DNA of 64,000 nt, taken from positions 222,011-286,010 of the forward strand of contig NZ_VWVM01000005.1 in the NCBI RefSeq assembly GCF_008632075.1, written 5' to 3'. Each line of letters begins with the position of its first letter. The first letter of the stretch is position 1. A program made the translations under genes and the position numbers. The notes under the pieces were generated by a model. The model had not been told where the DNA came from, made no database searches, and worked only from the letters and a program-made list of their open reading frames with translations. Positions 17,239 through 25,994 of the stretch are shown here, one piece after another. The stretch comes from Candidatus Pantoea gossypiicola (lineage in GTDB: Bacteria; Pseudomonadota; Gammaproteobacteria; Enterobacterales; Enterobacteriaceae).

Positions 17239-18027
17239 ATGGGAAGACAGAAAGCAGTGATCAAAGCGCGTCGTGAAGCGAGAAGAGTGCTTCGTAATGA
17301 CTCCCGGAGTCATCGTCAGCGTGAAGAAGAGTCGGTCACTTCGCTGGTGCATATGAGCGGACTGGATGCAATTGGCATGGCGCGCGATACGCGTGACCGG
17401 CTACCGATTGAAGCCCGTAATGAAGCCCAGGCGCACTATCTTAATGCCATAGGAACGAAACAGCTGATCTTTGCAACCGGTGAGGCCGGATGTGGTAAAA
17501 CCTGGATCAGTGCTGCAAAAGCAGCTGAGGCCCTGATTAATAAGGATATCGACAGGATTATTGTTACGCGCCCGGTACTTCAGGCAGATGAGGATTTGGG
17601 ATTCCTGCCCGGTGATATTTCTGAGAAATTCGCCCCTTATTTCCGCCCGGTGTATGACATTCTGGTTAAACGTCTTGGCGCATCATTTATGCAATATTGT
17701 CTGCGTCCGGAAATTGCCAAGGTAGAGATTGCGCCCTTCGCCTATATGCGTGGCCGCACCTTTGAAAATGCTGTGGTAATTCTGGACGAGGCGCAGAACG
17801 TGACCGCCGCGCAGATGAAAATGTTCCTGACCCGACTGGGCGAAAACGTCACGGTCATTGTTAACGGCGATATTACCCAGTGCGACTTGCCCGCTGGGGT
17901 GCCTTCTGGTCTCGCGGACGCGCTGGCGCGTTTTGAAGAGGACGAGATGGTTGGCATTGTGCGCTTCGGCAAAGAGGATTGTGTGCGTTCAGCGCTGTGT
18001 CAGCGCACCCTGCACGCGTACAGCTAG
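17239..18027 (+). CDS. phoH: PhoH family ATPase
   Basis: A 262-residue cytoplasmic P-loop ATPase of the PhoH family. Walker A GEAGCGKT is near residue 81 and Walker B AVVILDEAQNV near 175, followed by the TRLGENVTVIVNGDITQCDLP sensor region. The N-terminus is very basic (GRQKAVIKARREARRVLR). Residues beyond the P-loop are nearly the same as in E. coli PhoH. Biological role is not settled; RNA-related activity is proposed for the family. In E. coli phoH also lies next to efeUOB and putP. ATG 17239 is preceded by AAAGG. Confidence 0.92.
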   Translation: MGRQKAVIKARREARRVLRNDSRSHRQREEESVTSLVHMSGLDAIGMARDTRDRLPIEARNEAQAHYLNAIGTKQLIFATGEAGCGKTWISAAKAAEALINKDIDRIIVTRPVLQADEDLGFLPGDISEKFAPYFRPVYDILVKRLGASFMQYCLRPEIAKVEIAPFAYMRGRTFENAVVILDEAQNVTAAQMKMFLTRLGENVTVIVNGDITQCDLPAGVPSGLADALARFEEDEMVGIVRFGKEDCVRSALCQRTLHAYS

Positions 18028-18055
18028 TGTTCGATTGAGTAGAAGTGTAGCGCCC

Positions 18056-18081
18056 AAACCCGGCTCCGGTCGGGTTTTCTT
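18056..18081 (+). terminator. Rho-independent terminator of phoH
   Basis: A 7-bp stem (AAACCCG 18056-18062, CGGGTTT 18071-18077) is followed by TTTTCTT. It lies about 30 bases past the phoH stop. Confidence 0.75.
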
Positions 18082-18343
18082 ATTGTCTGTTTAGGTTAGG
18101 GCGCTATAACGGCGTGGATGTCAGAAAAACAGGTGACGTTGTGAATAATCGCACCGCAGACTTAATATAAAAAAGCTGAGGCAAGGGGTGTTGCCTGACG
18201 GATTTAATGACAGGCTGATGCTGATAAGTCAGACATCAAGGTTTTGACCATGACTTCGGAATAATGCAGGCTGACATTCAGGGGTACGCCCTGCATAGTG
18301 TTATGCAGGAAACTTTCGTACAGTTTAACCATAACGCTGGCTG

Positions 18344-18901
18344 TTATTTATGGCGGATGATCAGCGTTTTTTCGGTATAAACAAGGCTATTGTCCGGGAT
18401 GCTCTTATTGATAAATGACATCGCGCCGATAGTGACGTTACTGCCTATAACCAGGGCGTCGCCAATGATGCAACTTCCGGCACCCACTTCAACATTATCG
18501 CCAATAACGATGCGGGCGGGTGTGCTGTTATCTCTGCGGCCGGGGATGCCGATTGTTGCGTTCTGACGGATTTTGAAATTACAGCCAATAACGGTGCATT
18601 CATTTATTACCACCGATAAGAAGTGGCTGACTGTCAGTCCCGGTCCGATTTGGGTGCCGGGCTGGATTTCAGTGTTGTACTTCTGAATTAATTTACGATT
18701 AATTTTCTTCGCGAGCATCGTTGAGGTTTTACTCTCTGAATGGTACAGAAATGAGACGATCCGCCACCAGAAATTAAATCGCCTGTCCGGACACTTAATG
18801 GCTTTATGAATCGTACGCGCCCAGCTAAAAGGTTTATCACTTATCATAACTTCACGACGTAAGCATTCATGCAGGTGTTTTTTTAATTCATCTTTTTTCA
18901 T
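18344..18901 (-). CDS. left-handed beta-helix (hexapeptide) acetyltransferase, serine acetyltransferase-like
   Basis: A 185-residue protein whose C-terminal half is a hexapeptide-repeat left-handed beta helix (IGPGLTV, IGCNFKI, IGDNVEVGAG, IIGSNVTIGAM patterns from about residue 85). This class uses acetyl-CoA to acetylate serine or sugar hydroxyl groups. The basic N-terminal helix region and HESKTS-like segment do not identify the acceptor. It resembles CysE/WcaB-type enzymes in polysaccharide clusters but stands alone here, is more AT-rich than its neighbours and is next to a tRNA gene, which fits horizontal gain. Start ATG 18901 lacks a strong ribosome site. Confidence 0.72.
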   Translation of the reverse strand: MKKDELKKHLHECLRREVMISDKPFSWARTIHKAIKCPDRRFNFWWRIVSFLYHSESKTSTMLAKKINRKLIQKYNTEIQPGTQIGPGLTVSHFLSVVINECTVIGCNFKIRQNATIGIPGRRDNSTPARIVIGDNVEVGAGSCIIGDALVIGSNVTIGAMSFINKSIPDNSLVYTEKTLIIRHK

Positions 18902-19144
18902 CGTTCTTTATCAGCGTTTTGCAAATTTATAGCCGCGTAGAGTAACAGGCTATAGCAGGTGCTTTTTGAGGCAGGTCATTTAATGTGTCGCAGAATTAAA
19001 TTTAAACTTTCCAGTTTGGGTATTACGTAAATTTAATTAATGGCCTCAAATAAGAATAATGAGCAAAGCATAGGGAAATTAAAGAAAGGGAACATCAGCG
19101 AAGAGAGGAATTCGCTCAGCATGCGATCGTTTCCACTGCGGGGG
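18902..19144. other. AT-rich non-coding gap
   Basis: About 240 bases upstream of the acetyltransferase gene, rich in A and T, with no believable gene. It should contain the minus-strand promoter of the acetyltransferase, but I cannot point to it with confidence. Confidence 0.35.
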
Positions 19145-19173
19145 TTCTCACCCCCTCTTACTTTGCAATATGC

Positions 19174-19202
19174 AAAAAAAAGCCTGAACGTTTGTTCAGG
19201 CT
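19174..19202 (-). terminator. distal terminator in tRNA-Ser repeat unit 1
   Basis: On the minus strand AGCCTGAAC/GTTCAGGCT forms a 9-bp stem at 19181-19202 followed by eight T residues. Confidence 0.85.
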
Positions 19203-19345
19203 CTTCTTCGGAATGTGGCGGTGAGAGGGGGATGGATTCGCTTCGCTCACCCTGCGGGCAGCGTCGCAGGCTCCGCTGTCCATCGGGCTGCGCCCGCTGT
19301 CGAACCCCGGCGGGGGTTCTCACCCCCTCTTACTTTGCAATATGC

Positions 19346-19375
19346 AAAAAAAAAGCCTGAACGTTTGTTCAGGCT
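19346..19375 (-). terminator. terminator in tRNA-Ser repeat unit 2
   Basis: The same hairpin as in unit 1, followed on the minus strand by nine T residues. Confidence 0.85.
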
Positions 19376-19518
19376 CTTCTTCGGAATGTGGCGGTGAGAG
19401 GGGGATGGATTCGCTTCGCTCACCCTGCGGGCAGCGTCGCAGGCTCCGCTGTCCATCGGGCTGCGCCCGCTGTCGAACCCCGGCGGGGGTTCTCACCCCC
19501 TCTTACTTTGCAATATGC

Positions 19519-19548
19519 AAAAAAAAAGCCTGAACAAAAGTTCAGGCT
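19519..19548 (-). terminator. tRNA-proximal terminator of tRNA-Ser
   Basis: The same 9-bp stem as the distal copies but with a different loop (ACAAAAGT on the plus strand), followed by nine T residues on the minus strand, 13 bases after the tRNA 3' end. It is the primary terminator of this tRNA gene. Confidence 0.88.
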
Positions 19549-19561
19549 CTTCTTCGGAATG

Positions 19562-19649
19562 TGGCGGTGAGAGGGGGATTCGAACCCCCGATACGTTGCC
19601 GTATACACACTTTCCAGGCGTGCTCCTTCAGCCACTCGGACACCTCACC
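19562..19649 (-). tRNA. tRNA-Ser (anticodon GGA)
   Basis: An 88-nucleotide type II tRNA beginning GGTGAGGTGTCCGAGTGGC and ending with encoded CCA. The acceptor stem GGTGAGG/CTCACC, the long variable arm (TATACGGCAACGTATC), T-loop GGTTCGAATCC and anticodon loop CTGGAAA are all present; anticodon GGA is at 19613-19615 (complement TCC). It is nearly identical to E. coli serW/serX. Downstream repeats carry copies of its 3' end. Confidence 0.97.
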
Positions 19650-19918
19650 ACATTTACTTCGCTGACCGCGCTGGGTCAACGGGGCGGTACTATAGGGAGT
19701 CGGCTGAAAAGGGTCAAGCACTATTTTTTTCTTTCGATCTATTCGCTTAAGCTCTGAACGAATCCATTTACTGCGGCTTAAAACCGGCCATTTATGCGCC
19801 ATCTTCCTCAGTAATAAAAGCAGACCGGTTCATGTTCAGGGCTGCATTACTACGGAAATAACCCGTTGCGGCGTCCGGGCCTGTCTCCCAGCCAGACGCC
19901 GCACCGTCAGACGCTAAA

Positions 19919-20452
19919 TCAGCTCTTCACCCGATTAGCGAAGCTCTTGCGCAGCTTCTGCAGTTTCGGTGGGATGACTGCCATGCAGTAACCGTTGCGC
20001 TGGCCCGCACCTTCCCAGTAATCCTGATGATACGCCTCGGCGGGATACCACTCTTTCAACGGCTCAATCGTGGTGACCACGGGCACATCATGGTCGGCCT
20101 GGGCACGTTCAATGGCGGCGCGCGCTTCTGCTTCCTGCTCTGCATTCGCCGGGAAAATGGCGGAGCGATACTGAGTGCCAATATCATTGCCCTGACGGTT
20201 AAGCTGGGTCGGATCATGCGTGACAAAGCTGATATCCAGCAGATCGCCGTAGGTGACCTGCTCCGGGTCAAAGCCAATGCGGATCGCTTCAGCATGACCG
20301 GTTGCACCGCTGCAGACCTGCTCATAGGTCGGATTAGGACGGGCTCCGCCGGTATAGCCGCTTTCAACCGACTCTACGCCGATCACATCTTTAAATACCG
20401 CTTCGGTACACCAGAAACAGCCGCCAGCGATAACTGCGTATTCGATTGCCAT
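19919..20452 (-). CDS. msrA: peptide-methionine (S)-S-oxide reductase, short type
   Basis: A 177-residue MsrA that repairs methionine S-sulfoxide in proteins using thioredoxin. The catalytic motif GGCFWCTEA is at residues 10-18, and the family blocks GYTGG, GHAEA and [19 protein letters not shown] follow. This is the compact form, starting near the catalytic Cys; E. coli MsrA at 212 residues has an N-terminal extension. Recycling Cys residues are probably in the NGYCMAV region near the end. A GC-rich hairpin (19868-19902) lies just downstream. Confidence 0.93.
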   Translation of the reverse strand: MAIEYAVIAGGCFWCTEAVFKDVIGVESVESGYTGGARPNPTYEQVCSGATGHAEAIRIGFDPEQVTYGDLLDISFVTHDPTQLNRQGNDIGTQYRSAIFPANAEQEAEARAAIERAQADHDVPVVTTIEPLKEWYPAEAYHQDYWEGAGQRNGYCMAVIPPKLQKLRKSFANRVKS

Positions 20453-20511
20453 AATAATTTACTCCTGTCAGGTCGAAAGAGGTGAATGGGGGCGCAGCAG
20501 AGCGCTTTCAA

Positions 20512-21078
20512 CTAGATGAGCATCTCTGGTTTAAAATCTCCGCTCTTATCCAGCATTTTGTCGCCCATCACGCTGAAGCGGCCTTCACCGGTGTAGTGCA
20601 GGGTAGCGGGATATTCTGGCTCCCCGGCGACATGCGCTTTAACGATCTCAAAAATAAACAGGTTGTAGCGGGCGACCATGGAATCGTCATAAAGCTGACA
20701 TTCAAAGCTGGCAAAGCATTCGGCAATCATCGGCGCACCCACTACCTGAGCTGGTTCCGGCGTCAGGCCAAACGCCTCAAACTTATCAATACTGTCACCG
20801 TGGCTGTTGCCGACCGCTACCACTTCATTAATCAGCGAGGCAGAAGGAATATTCAGCACGCACTGACCGCTGTTGCGGATCAGCTCGTGGCTGTGATTCA
20901 TGCCGGCAATCATGCAGCCGACCAGTGACGGAGAGAATTCCAGCACCGTGTGCCAGCCGAGCGTCATGATGTCATGCTGATCCTGATACTGCGAACTGAG
21001 CAGCAATACCGGACCGGGCTCAAGATATTTACGGGCTTTGCTGACCGGAAAAGCATATTTGTGCATGCGTTGGCTCAT
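20512..21078 (-). CDS. flavin reductase family protein
   Basis: A 188-residue FMN-binding split-barrel protein of the flavin reductase-like/DIM6-NTAB group. Characteristic features are the N-terminal GPVLLLSSQYQDQHDIMTLGW strand region and CVLNIPSA followed by HGDSIDKFEAFGL. Proteins of this family bind FMN and either reduce free flavin or act as partner oxidoreductases. The start at 21078 is chosen because AGGAG lies just upstream; the frame is open 30 bases further. Substrate is unknown. Its nearest neighbour msrA is on the same strand but about 60 bases away. Confidence 0.82.
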   Translation of the reverse strand: MSQRMHKYAFPVSKARKYLEPGPVLLLSSQYQDQHDIMTLGWHTVLEFSPSLVGCMIAGMNHSHELIRNSGQCVLNIPSASLINEVVAVGNSHGDSIDKFEAFGLTPEPAQVVGAPMIAECFASFECQLYDDSMVARYNLFIFEIVKAHVAGEPEYPATLHYTGEGRFSVMGDKMLDKSGDFKPEMLI

Positions 21079-21215
21079 GGCGTAGCTCCTATAACGGAAG
21101 GGTGCCATTAAGTGTAGAGCACCCTGCGGGGGCGACGGGATGGGTAGCGAGCATAAAGGGAAGGTTCACGGGGGAAACAGGAGAGAGCAGAGATATTCAC
21201 CCACCGCCTCGCGAG

Positions 21216-21232
21216 CTTAAGGTTTCCTTAAT
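21216..21232 (+). promoter_or_regulatory. PmrA/BasR box upstream of the small membrane-protein gene
   Basis: CTTAAG-GTTTC-CTTAAT is two correctly spaced PmrA half-sites (11-bp period). A candidate -10 GATACT (21242-21247) follows, and the small gene starts at 21274. The box would act as the activator site in place of a -35 element. Confidence 0.82.
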
Positions 21233-21273
21233 ATGCAGTCGCGATACTGCCTGCTTTAACGGAGGATAATGCT

Positions 21274-21393
21274 ATGAAAACTGCGCCTGCTACCCTGACT
21301 GTCACTGCGACACGCCCGATGAGTGAATATGCGGCTCTGCTGATTGCCGCAGCAACCGTTGTGCTGTTCCTGTCTGCCTGGTTTACCGCTTAA
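21274..21393 (+). CDS. PmrR-like small membrane protein under BasR control
   Basis: A 39-residue protein with strong ribosome-binding site GGAGG (21261-21265). Residues 17-37 form one membrane span ending in a VLFLSAWF motif. Salmonella PmrR, a PmrA-induced micro-protein that inhibits the lipid A kinase LpxT, has a comparable span ending FLYIWF and is also short. The PmrA box 42 bases upstream and the convergent basS gene support a role in lipid A modification. The 3' end overlaps the basS stop by four bases. The PmrR identification is an inference; no experimental homology was tested. Confidence 0.65.
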   Translation: MKTAPATLTVTATRPMSEYAALLIAAATVVLFLSAWFTA

Positions 21394-22448
21394 AACTTAA
21401 TGACGGCCCGGCAGCCGCTCCGGTCGCGACGGTTCTCTAAGAAAAACTGAAAACGGTGTAGCTGGACGATGCGGCTGACAATGCTCAGCCCGAGTCCGAT
21501 ACCGCCATAGCGACTGTCCATCCGGATAAACGCTTTACTCAGCTCGCCACTTTTACTCTCATCAATGCCCGGTCCCTCATCTTCCACCACCATCATAGGC
21601 TGTGGAACAGACAACAGCTGCACGCTGATAGTACTGTTATCCGGACTGTAGCGATGGGCGTTCTCCACCAGGTTACGCAGCAGCATCTTCAGCAGGGTGG
21701 CATCTCCACGCACAAACTGCTCCTGCGGCAGATCCAGCACCAGCGTCTGCTGATGCGCCTCCAGCATGATACTCAGCTCCGCTTCCATCGGCAGGATCAC
21801 ATCTTCGATCAGCCCGACGTTCTGATAGGTGCCTGAGGTAAATGACTGGCCAGCGCGTGCCAGATTCAGCAGCTGCGATACGCTGTGGGTCATCTGATCC
21901 AGACGCTGAACCAGCGGCTGAACTTTGACATCGCTGTTGCGTTCGATTAACTCCAGATGCAGCCGTAATCCTGCCAGCGGCGTGCGCAACTCATGCGCCA
22001 CGTCGGCGGTGAACAATCGTTCGCGTTCCAGACTGCTATTGAGGCGGGCGACCAGCTGATTTATCGCCTGAGTTACCGCATCGATCTCATGAACCTGACT
22101 GTGACAGGTGACGGGATCGAGATTCTCTTCGCTGCGGCTCTCCAGTTCCCGCTGCAGCTGATACAGCGGTCGGGTGATCCATTTCACCGCCTGATAGCAA
22201 AGCAGCAGCGTCAGCGTAATCATCACCAGGCTCGGCACTGCCAGACTGGCCACTGCTTCGTGGATTTCACGCTTCACGTGGCTGTCCATGTTGCGCTTCT
22301 GTAACTGCGCTTCCACCAGAAACTGAATCTGTTCTTTACTCTCATGCCACAGCCAGACCACGCTGATCACCTGGAATACCAGCAGGATCAGACCAATAGT
22401 CAGGATCAGGCGAAAGCGCATACTGCGGTGATCGAAACGATTTATCAT
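21390..22448 (-). CDS. basS: sensor histidine kinase BasS (PmrB)
   Basis: A 352-residue membrane kinase that senses ferric iron and lipid A stress. Two membrane segments (about residues 12-34 and 70-90) flank a short periplasmic loop that keeps two ExxE iron-binding motifs, ESKE and EIHE. A HAMP linker follows, then the H-box [19 protein letters not shown] (phospho-His near residue 148), N-box [11 protein letters not shown] and G-boxes DEGPGID and GGIGLGLSI. It overlaps basR by four bases and phosphorylates it. The overall match to E. coli BasS is close. Confidence 0.93.
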   Translation of the reverse strand: MINRFDHRSMRFRLILTIGLILLVFQVISVVWLWHESKEQIQFLVEAQLQKRNMDSHVKREIHEAVASLAVPSLVMITLTLLLCYQAVKWITRPLYQLQRELESRSEENLDPVTCHSQVHEIDAVTQAINQLVARLNSSLERERLFTADVAHELRTPLAGLRLHLELIERNSDVKVQPLVQRLDQMTHSVSQLLNLARAGQSFTSGTYQNVGLIEDVILPMEAELSIMLEAHQQTLVLDLPQEQFVRGDATLLKMLLRNLVENAHRYSPDNSTISVQLLSVPQPMMVVEDEGPGIDESKSGELSKAFIRMDSRYGGIGLGLSIVSRIVQLHRFQFFLENRRDRSGCRAVIKF

Positions 22449-23125
22449 GTTGCCTCGCGAACGCCATCCTGCGTCACCAGCGCATAACCAAACCCACGCA
22501 CGGTACGAATGGCGCTTTTACCAATTTTGTCGCGCAGGTTATGGATATGCACTTCCAGCGTATTTGTAGAAGGCTCGGTTTCCCAGTTATAGATGTCCTG
22601 GTAGAGAATTTCACGGTGAACCGGATTGCCGGCCTTCAGCATCAGTCGTGACAGAATCGCAAACTCTTTGGGCGTCAGATCGAGCAGCACATCGCTGAGG
22701 GTGATCTGACGATGGGTCATATCCAGCGCCAGCGCGCCGACTCTCACCTGGCTGTCGCCCTGATTAACGTGACGGCGAATCAGTGCGCGGATCCGCGCCA
22801 GCAGCTCATCCAGCGAAAACGGCTTGATCAGATAGTCATCAGCACCCGCGTCGAGCCCGGCGATGCGTTCGCTGATAGTGTCGCGCGCGGTCAGAATCAG
22901 CACCGGCGTCATCTTCTTCTGCCGCCGCAGGCGTATCAGGAAGTGCAATCCATCTTCATCCGGTAAGCCCAGGTCCAGCACGACCAGACTATAGAGACCG
23001 CTGGCAAAATGCGCTTCTGCATCCCGTACCCGCGTCACGCCATCGCAGACATAGCCTTCACCTTCCAGCGCCAGTATCAGGCCCTGCAGCAGCAGTGCGT
23101 CATCTTCAACAATCAGTATCTTCAT
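22445..23125 (-). CDS. basR: response regulator BasR (PmrA)
   Basis: A 226-residue OmpR-family regulator. The receiver domain starts MKILIVEDD, with phospho-acceptor Asp51 in VVLDLGLP and Lys in DYLIKPFS. The winged-helix domain contains [12 protein letters not shown] and [20 protein letters not shown] elements. The ATG at 23125 overlaps the eptA stop codon (TAATG), so it is translationally coupled; the frame open further upstream lies within eptA. It should bind the PmrA boxes at 24803-24819 (eptA) and 21216-21232 (small gene). Confidence 0.95.
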   Translation of the reverse strand: MKILIVEDDALLLQGLILALEGEGYVCDGVTRVRDAEAHFASGLYSLVVLDLGLPDEDGLHFLIRLRRQKKMTPVLILTARDTISERIAGLDAGADDYLIKPFSLDELLARIRALIRRHVNQGDSQVRVGALALDMTHRQITLSDVLLDLTPKEFAILSRLMLKAGNPVHREILYQDIYNWETEPSTNTLEVHIHNLRDKIGKSAIRTVRGFGYALVTQDGVREAT

Positions 23126-24753
23126 TAAGGTTGGCTCCGACACGACGTCAAAATATCATCCGCAGGCACATATTCGTGGGTCGTGGTGCCGGTTAATCCC
23201 AGCATGGTTGAAAACAGATTATCCTGTGAAAAATCGTCTGTCGCCGCCAGTTTATTCAGACAGCCGCGATTGACCGCGTAACGTTTCTGATAATCATCAG
23301 AAAGCCAGATCAGCATCGGCACATGTTTCTGCGTATCCGGGGCAATAGCATAGGGCAGGCCATGCAGGTAAGCCCCATTTTCACCCAGCGATTCGCCGTG
23401 ATCAGAAAGATAGACCAGGCTGGTGGTGAAGCGGTCCTGATGCGCGCGCAGGACATTTATTGCTTTATCGACAATATGATCCACATTGACCAGCGTGTTG
23501 TCATAGGTGTTGATCAGCTGTTGTTGCGAACAGTCCTGAATCTGATTGGTGTCACAGGTCGGTTCAAACTGACGGAACTGTGGCGGATAGCGATGGCTGT
23601 AGGTCGGGCCATGACTGCCAATGGTGTGCAGAACAATGACCCCGTTACCTTTCAGCTGGCTGATGTAGTCGTCCAGACCGTGGAACAGCACGTCGTCATA
23701 ACATTCACCATTAATACACATGCCGGGCAGGTTCAGGCTGGTCATGTCCTGATGCGGCACACGGTCACAGGCTCCTTTGCAGCCTCCATCATTTTCATTC
23801 CATAACACGCTGATGCCGGCGCGCTGAATAATATCCAGCAGTCCCTCCTGATGAGCGGCCAGCACATCATCATAGTGCGCGCGCGGCATGTTGGAGAACA
23901 TGCAGGGCACAGAAACGGCTGTCGCTGTGCCACACGAGGTGGTGTGTGGGAAGTAGATTACATCGTCTTTCGCCAGTAAAGGATTGGTCAGACGACCGTA
24001 GCCACCCAGCGAGAAGTTTTGCGCGCGCGACGTCTCTCCCAGCACCAGAATCGTCAGATTCGGCTTACCGCTGCTGCGGCTGGGCTGCAGATGGGCATCT
24101 TCACCGATGCGCACCAGCGGCACATTCTGCAGCTGCTCATGCTTATACCAGGAGAGCGTTGCCGCAATGCTGTTCGACGGGCTGAGCGCTTTAACCAGCT
24201 CGTGGTTGTTGCGGAACAGCGAAGCGTAATCTTTATAGAAGAACAGGGCGACCAGCACGATCAGCGCAGCGGAAAACAGCACGCTGAGCAGTCGCGCCAG
24301 CACGCCACGCCACTGCTGCCGTTTTATGCGCGGCCAGAACACCAGCAACGCCATCAGCACGCCTGAGGTGAGCAGGGTGAAGAGCAGCTGCGGCGTAATC
24401 AGCGCAAAGGATTCAGAAGCGGTGGTATCCATCATGTTGGTGATCATTGAGCGATCAACCACGATGTTATAAGTCTGAATAAAAAACTGTGCCGACGCAG
24501 AGAGCAGAATAAACAGGGCGGCCAGCAGCCGGTCCAGCCAGACAAATGAGGCCAGCGTAATCACGATGTTAATCACGCTAAAGGCGACTAACGGCATCGA
24601 TAAAAACACCAGCGTGGTATGCAGGTTGTTCAGCGGCATGACCGCCAGCACCTGACGGTAATAAGCGATATTAAGGAAAACCGCGATATAAACCGCAGCC
24701 AGAATCAGCAAGCTTAGGCGGCTAATCAGCGGCCTCTTCAGGATAAACGCCAT
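23125..24753 (-). CDS. eptA: lipid A phosphoethanolamine transferase EptA (PmrC)
   Basis: A 542-residue enzyme that adds phosphoethanolamine to lipid A, giving resistance to polymyxin and cationic peptides. Five N-terminal membrane segments (to about residue 175) precede a periplasmic sulfatase-like domain. The nucleophile Thr lies in [15 protein letters not shown], and Zn ligands are in [16 protein letters not shown]. Cys pairs such as [17 protein letters not shown] suggest disulfides. It is the first gene of eptA-basR-basS. A PmrA box upstream implies induction by its own operon's regulator. Confidence 0.94.
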   Translation of the reverse strand: MAFILKRPLISRLSLLILAAVYIAVFLNIAYYRQVLAVMPLNNLHTTLVFLSMPLVAFSVINIVITLASFVWLDRLLAALFILLSASAQFFIQTYNIVVDRSMITNMMDTTASESFALITPQLLFTLLTSGVLMALLVFWPRIKRQQWRGVLARLLSVLFSAALIVLVALFFYKDYASLFRNNHELVKALSPSNSIAATLSWYKHEQLQNVPLVRIGEDAHLQPSRSSGKPNLTILVLGETSRAQNFSLGGYGRLTNPLLAKDDVIYFPHTTSCGTATAVSVPCMFSNMPRAHYDDVLAAHQEGLLDIIQRAGISVLWNENDGGCKGACDRVPHQDMTSLNLPGMCINGECYDDVLFHGLDDYISQLKGNGVIVLHTIGSHGPTYSHRYPPQFRQFEPTCDTNQIQDCSQQQLINTYDNTLVNVDHIVDKAINVLRAHQDRFTTSLVYLSDHGESLGENGAYLHGLPYAIAPDTQKHVPMLIWLSDDYQKRYAVNRGCLNKLAATDDFSQDNLFSTMLGLTGTTTHEYVPADDILTSCRSQP

Positions 24754-24802
24754 GTGAGCAGGAACCAGAGTAATAAAAGTGTCACGAGAGTGCGCTTTCC
24801 AG

Positions 24803-24819
24803 ATTAGGAATACCTTAAG
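24803..24819 (-). promoter_or_regulatory. PmrA/BasR box upstream of eptA
   Basis: On the minus strand CTTAAG-GTATT-CCTAAT, 50 bases before the eptA start, is a PmrA box with one imperfect half-site. A further CTTAAG lies at 24823-24828. This supports positive autoregulation of eptA-basRS. Confidence 0.72.
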
Positions 24820-24828
24820 AAACTTAAG

Positions 24829-25205
24829 CTCTGAAGAATGTCATGTGTATGGAGTGCTTAACAGGTATCACTCCAGCGTGATGCGGATCGATACCGCTAC
24901 GATTATTAATAAAGAACAGGTGAGAATGGCGCTTTTCTGCTGACTTAACCGCAGCGGCTGGCATGAAAAGTGCATATTTCTGGCATAACCCCTGTTAATG
25001 ACTACACTTATTGTGAAGATGTTCTCAGTTAGCCAGTATTGTCAGCAATGCGCTTGCAAGTTTGAGGAGAGTGACCTATCCAATCACCGCGTTTTACCCC
25101 TCAATCACCGCTTTATCAGAATTTCCCGCTTGCTGACCTGACTGCGTCAGGACATTCTTGTTTTAACTCAATGTTTTATTAAATTGGATTTTCAGGAGAA
25201 GTAAC
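24829..25205. other. divergent intergenic region between eptA and otsB
   Basis: About 380 bases with no gene. It carries the otsB ribosome site AGGAG (25193-25197) just before the GTG start. otsBA in E. coli is RpoS-dependent; I do not see a promoter distinctive enough to mark. Confidence 0.4.
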
Positions 25206-25994
25206 GTGACCCAAGCGGCAGACACCTATGCCAGGTACCCGACATTAAGCAGCGGGCAGTACGCCTTCTTTTTTGATGTCGACGGTACGCTGGCAGCGAT
25301 ACAGTCCCGTCCCGAAGCGGTATTTATTCCTGAGCAGGTCATCGCACAACTTCAACAACTCTCTGCGCTTTCTCAGGGCGCACTGGCGCTGGTCTCCGGC
25401 AGACCCATTGAACAACTGGATGCACTGGCTGCGCCGTGGCACGGCCCGGCGGCGGGCGTGCATGGCGCTGAGCGTCGTGATGCAGAGGGTAATGTGCAGC
25501 GCATCAGCCTGCCTGTTGAGGTTGAACAAAATCTCAGGAAGGAATTGCAGGATGCGATGGCTTGCTGGCCTGGCACTCAGCTTGAGGTGAAAGGCATGGC
25601 CTTTGCACTTCATTACCGCCAGGCGATGCAGCATGAGCAGGATGTGTTGCGACTGGCTGAACAGTCAGTGAAGCGTTTCCCGGGACTGGCGCTTCAGCCA
25701 GGGAAATGTGTCGTTGAGATTAAACCGGCAGGCATCGATAAAGGCGCGGCAATCAGCGACTTTATGCAGCAGACGCCTTTTGCCGGGCGTACGCCAGTCT
25801 TTATTGGCGACGATCTGACGGATGAGAAGGGCTTTCTGGCCGTTAATGAACGGCAGGGCGTCTCAGTTAAAGTTGGCGAAGGATCAAGCCAGGCCCATTA
25901 TCGACTCAATGATGTCGATGACGTTTACGGCTGGCTGGAAAGAACATTATTACTATTAGAGCAAGACAACGTCGGTAAGGAGTTTAGGTTATGA
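25206..25994 (+). CDS. otsB: trehalose-6-phosphate phosphatase OtsB
   Basis: A 262-residue HAD-superfamily phosphatase that releases trehalose from trehalose-6-phosphate. HAD motif I is FFFDVDGTLA (nucleophile Asp near residue 24), motif II lies at VSGRP, and motif IV is FIGDDLTDEKGF. The GTG at 25206 is well supported by AGGAG. Its stop overlaps the otsA start by ATGA, the standard otsBA arrangement. The product protects against osmotic and cold stress. Confidence 0.95.
   Translation: MTQAADTYARYPTLSSGQYAFFFDVDGTLAAIQSRPEAVFIPEQVIAQLQQLSALSQGALALVSGRPIEQLDALAAPWHGPAAGVHGAERRDAEGNVQRISLPVEVEQNLRKELQDAMACWPGTQLEVKGMAFALHYRQAMQHEQDVLRLAEQSVKRFPGLALQPGKCVVEIKPAGIDKGAAISDFMQQTPFAGRTPVFIGDDLTDEKGFLAVNERQGVSVKVGEGSSQAHYRLNDVDDVYGWLERTLLLLEQDNVGKEFRL

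Larger units (their letters stand above)
19145..19579 (-). repeat. tandem repeats carrying the tRNA-Ser 3' end and a terminator (rtT-like)
   Basis: Two complete units (19145-19316, 172 bp; 19317-19489, 173 bp) are identical except for one A in a poly-A run, and a partial third unit (19490-19579) runs into the genuine tRNA-Ser. Each unit contains an exact copy of the last 18 bases of the tRNA including CCA (19216-19233, 19389-19406, 19562-19579), then on the minus strand a Rho-independent terminator. This is the same architecture as the repeats downstream of tyrT in E. coli that give rtT RNA. Small reading frames inside the units are not believed. Confidence 0.88.

Noticed and set aside
19040..19757. 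Overlapping small frames on both strands within the tRNA-Ser repeats
   Set aside because: They simply repeat with the DNA unit and read through tRNA ends and terminators. E. coli has a proposed small protein in its tyrT repeats, but nothing here supports translation.
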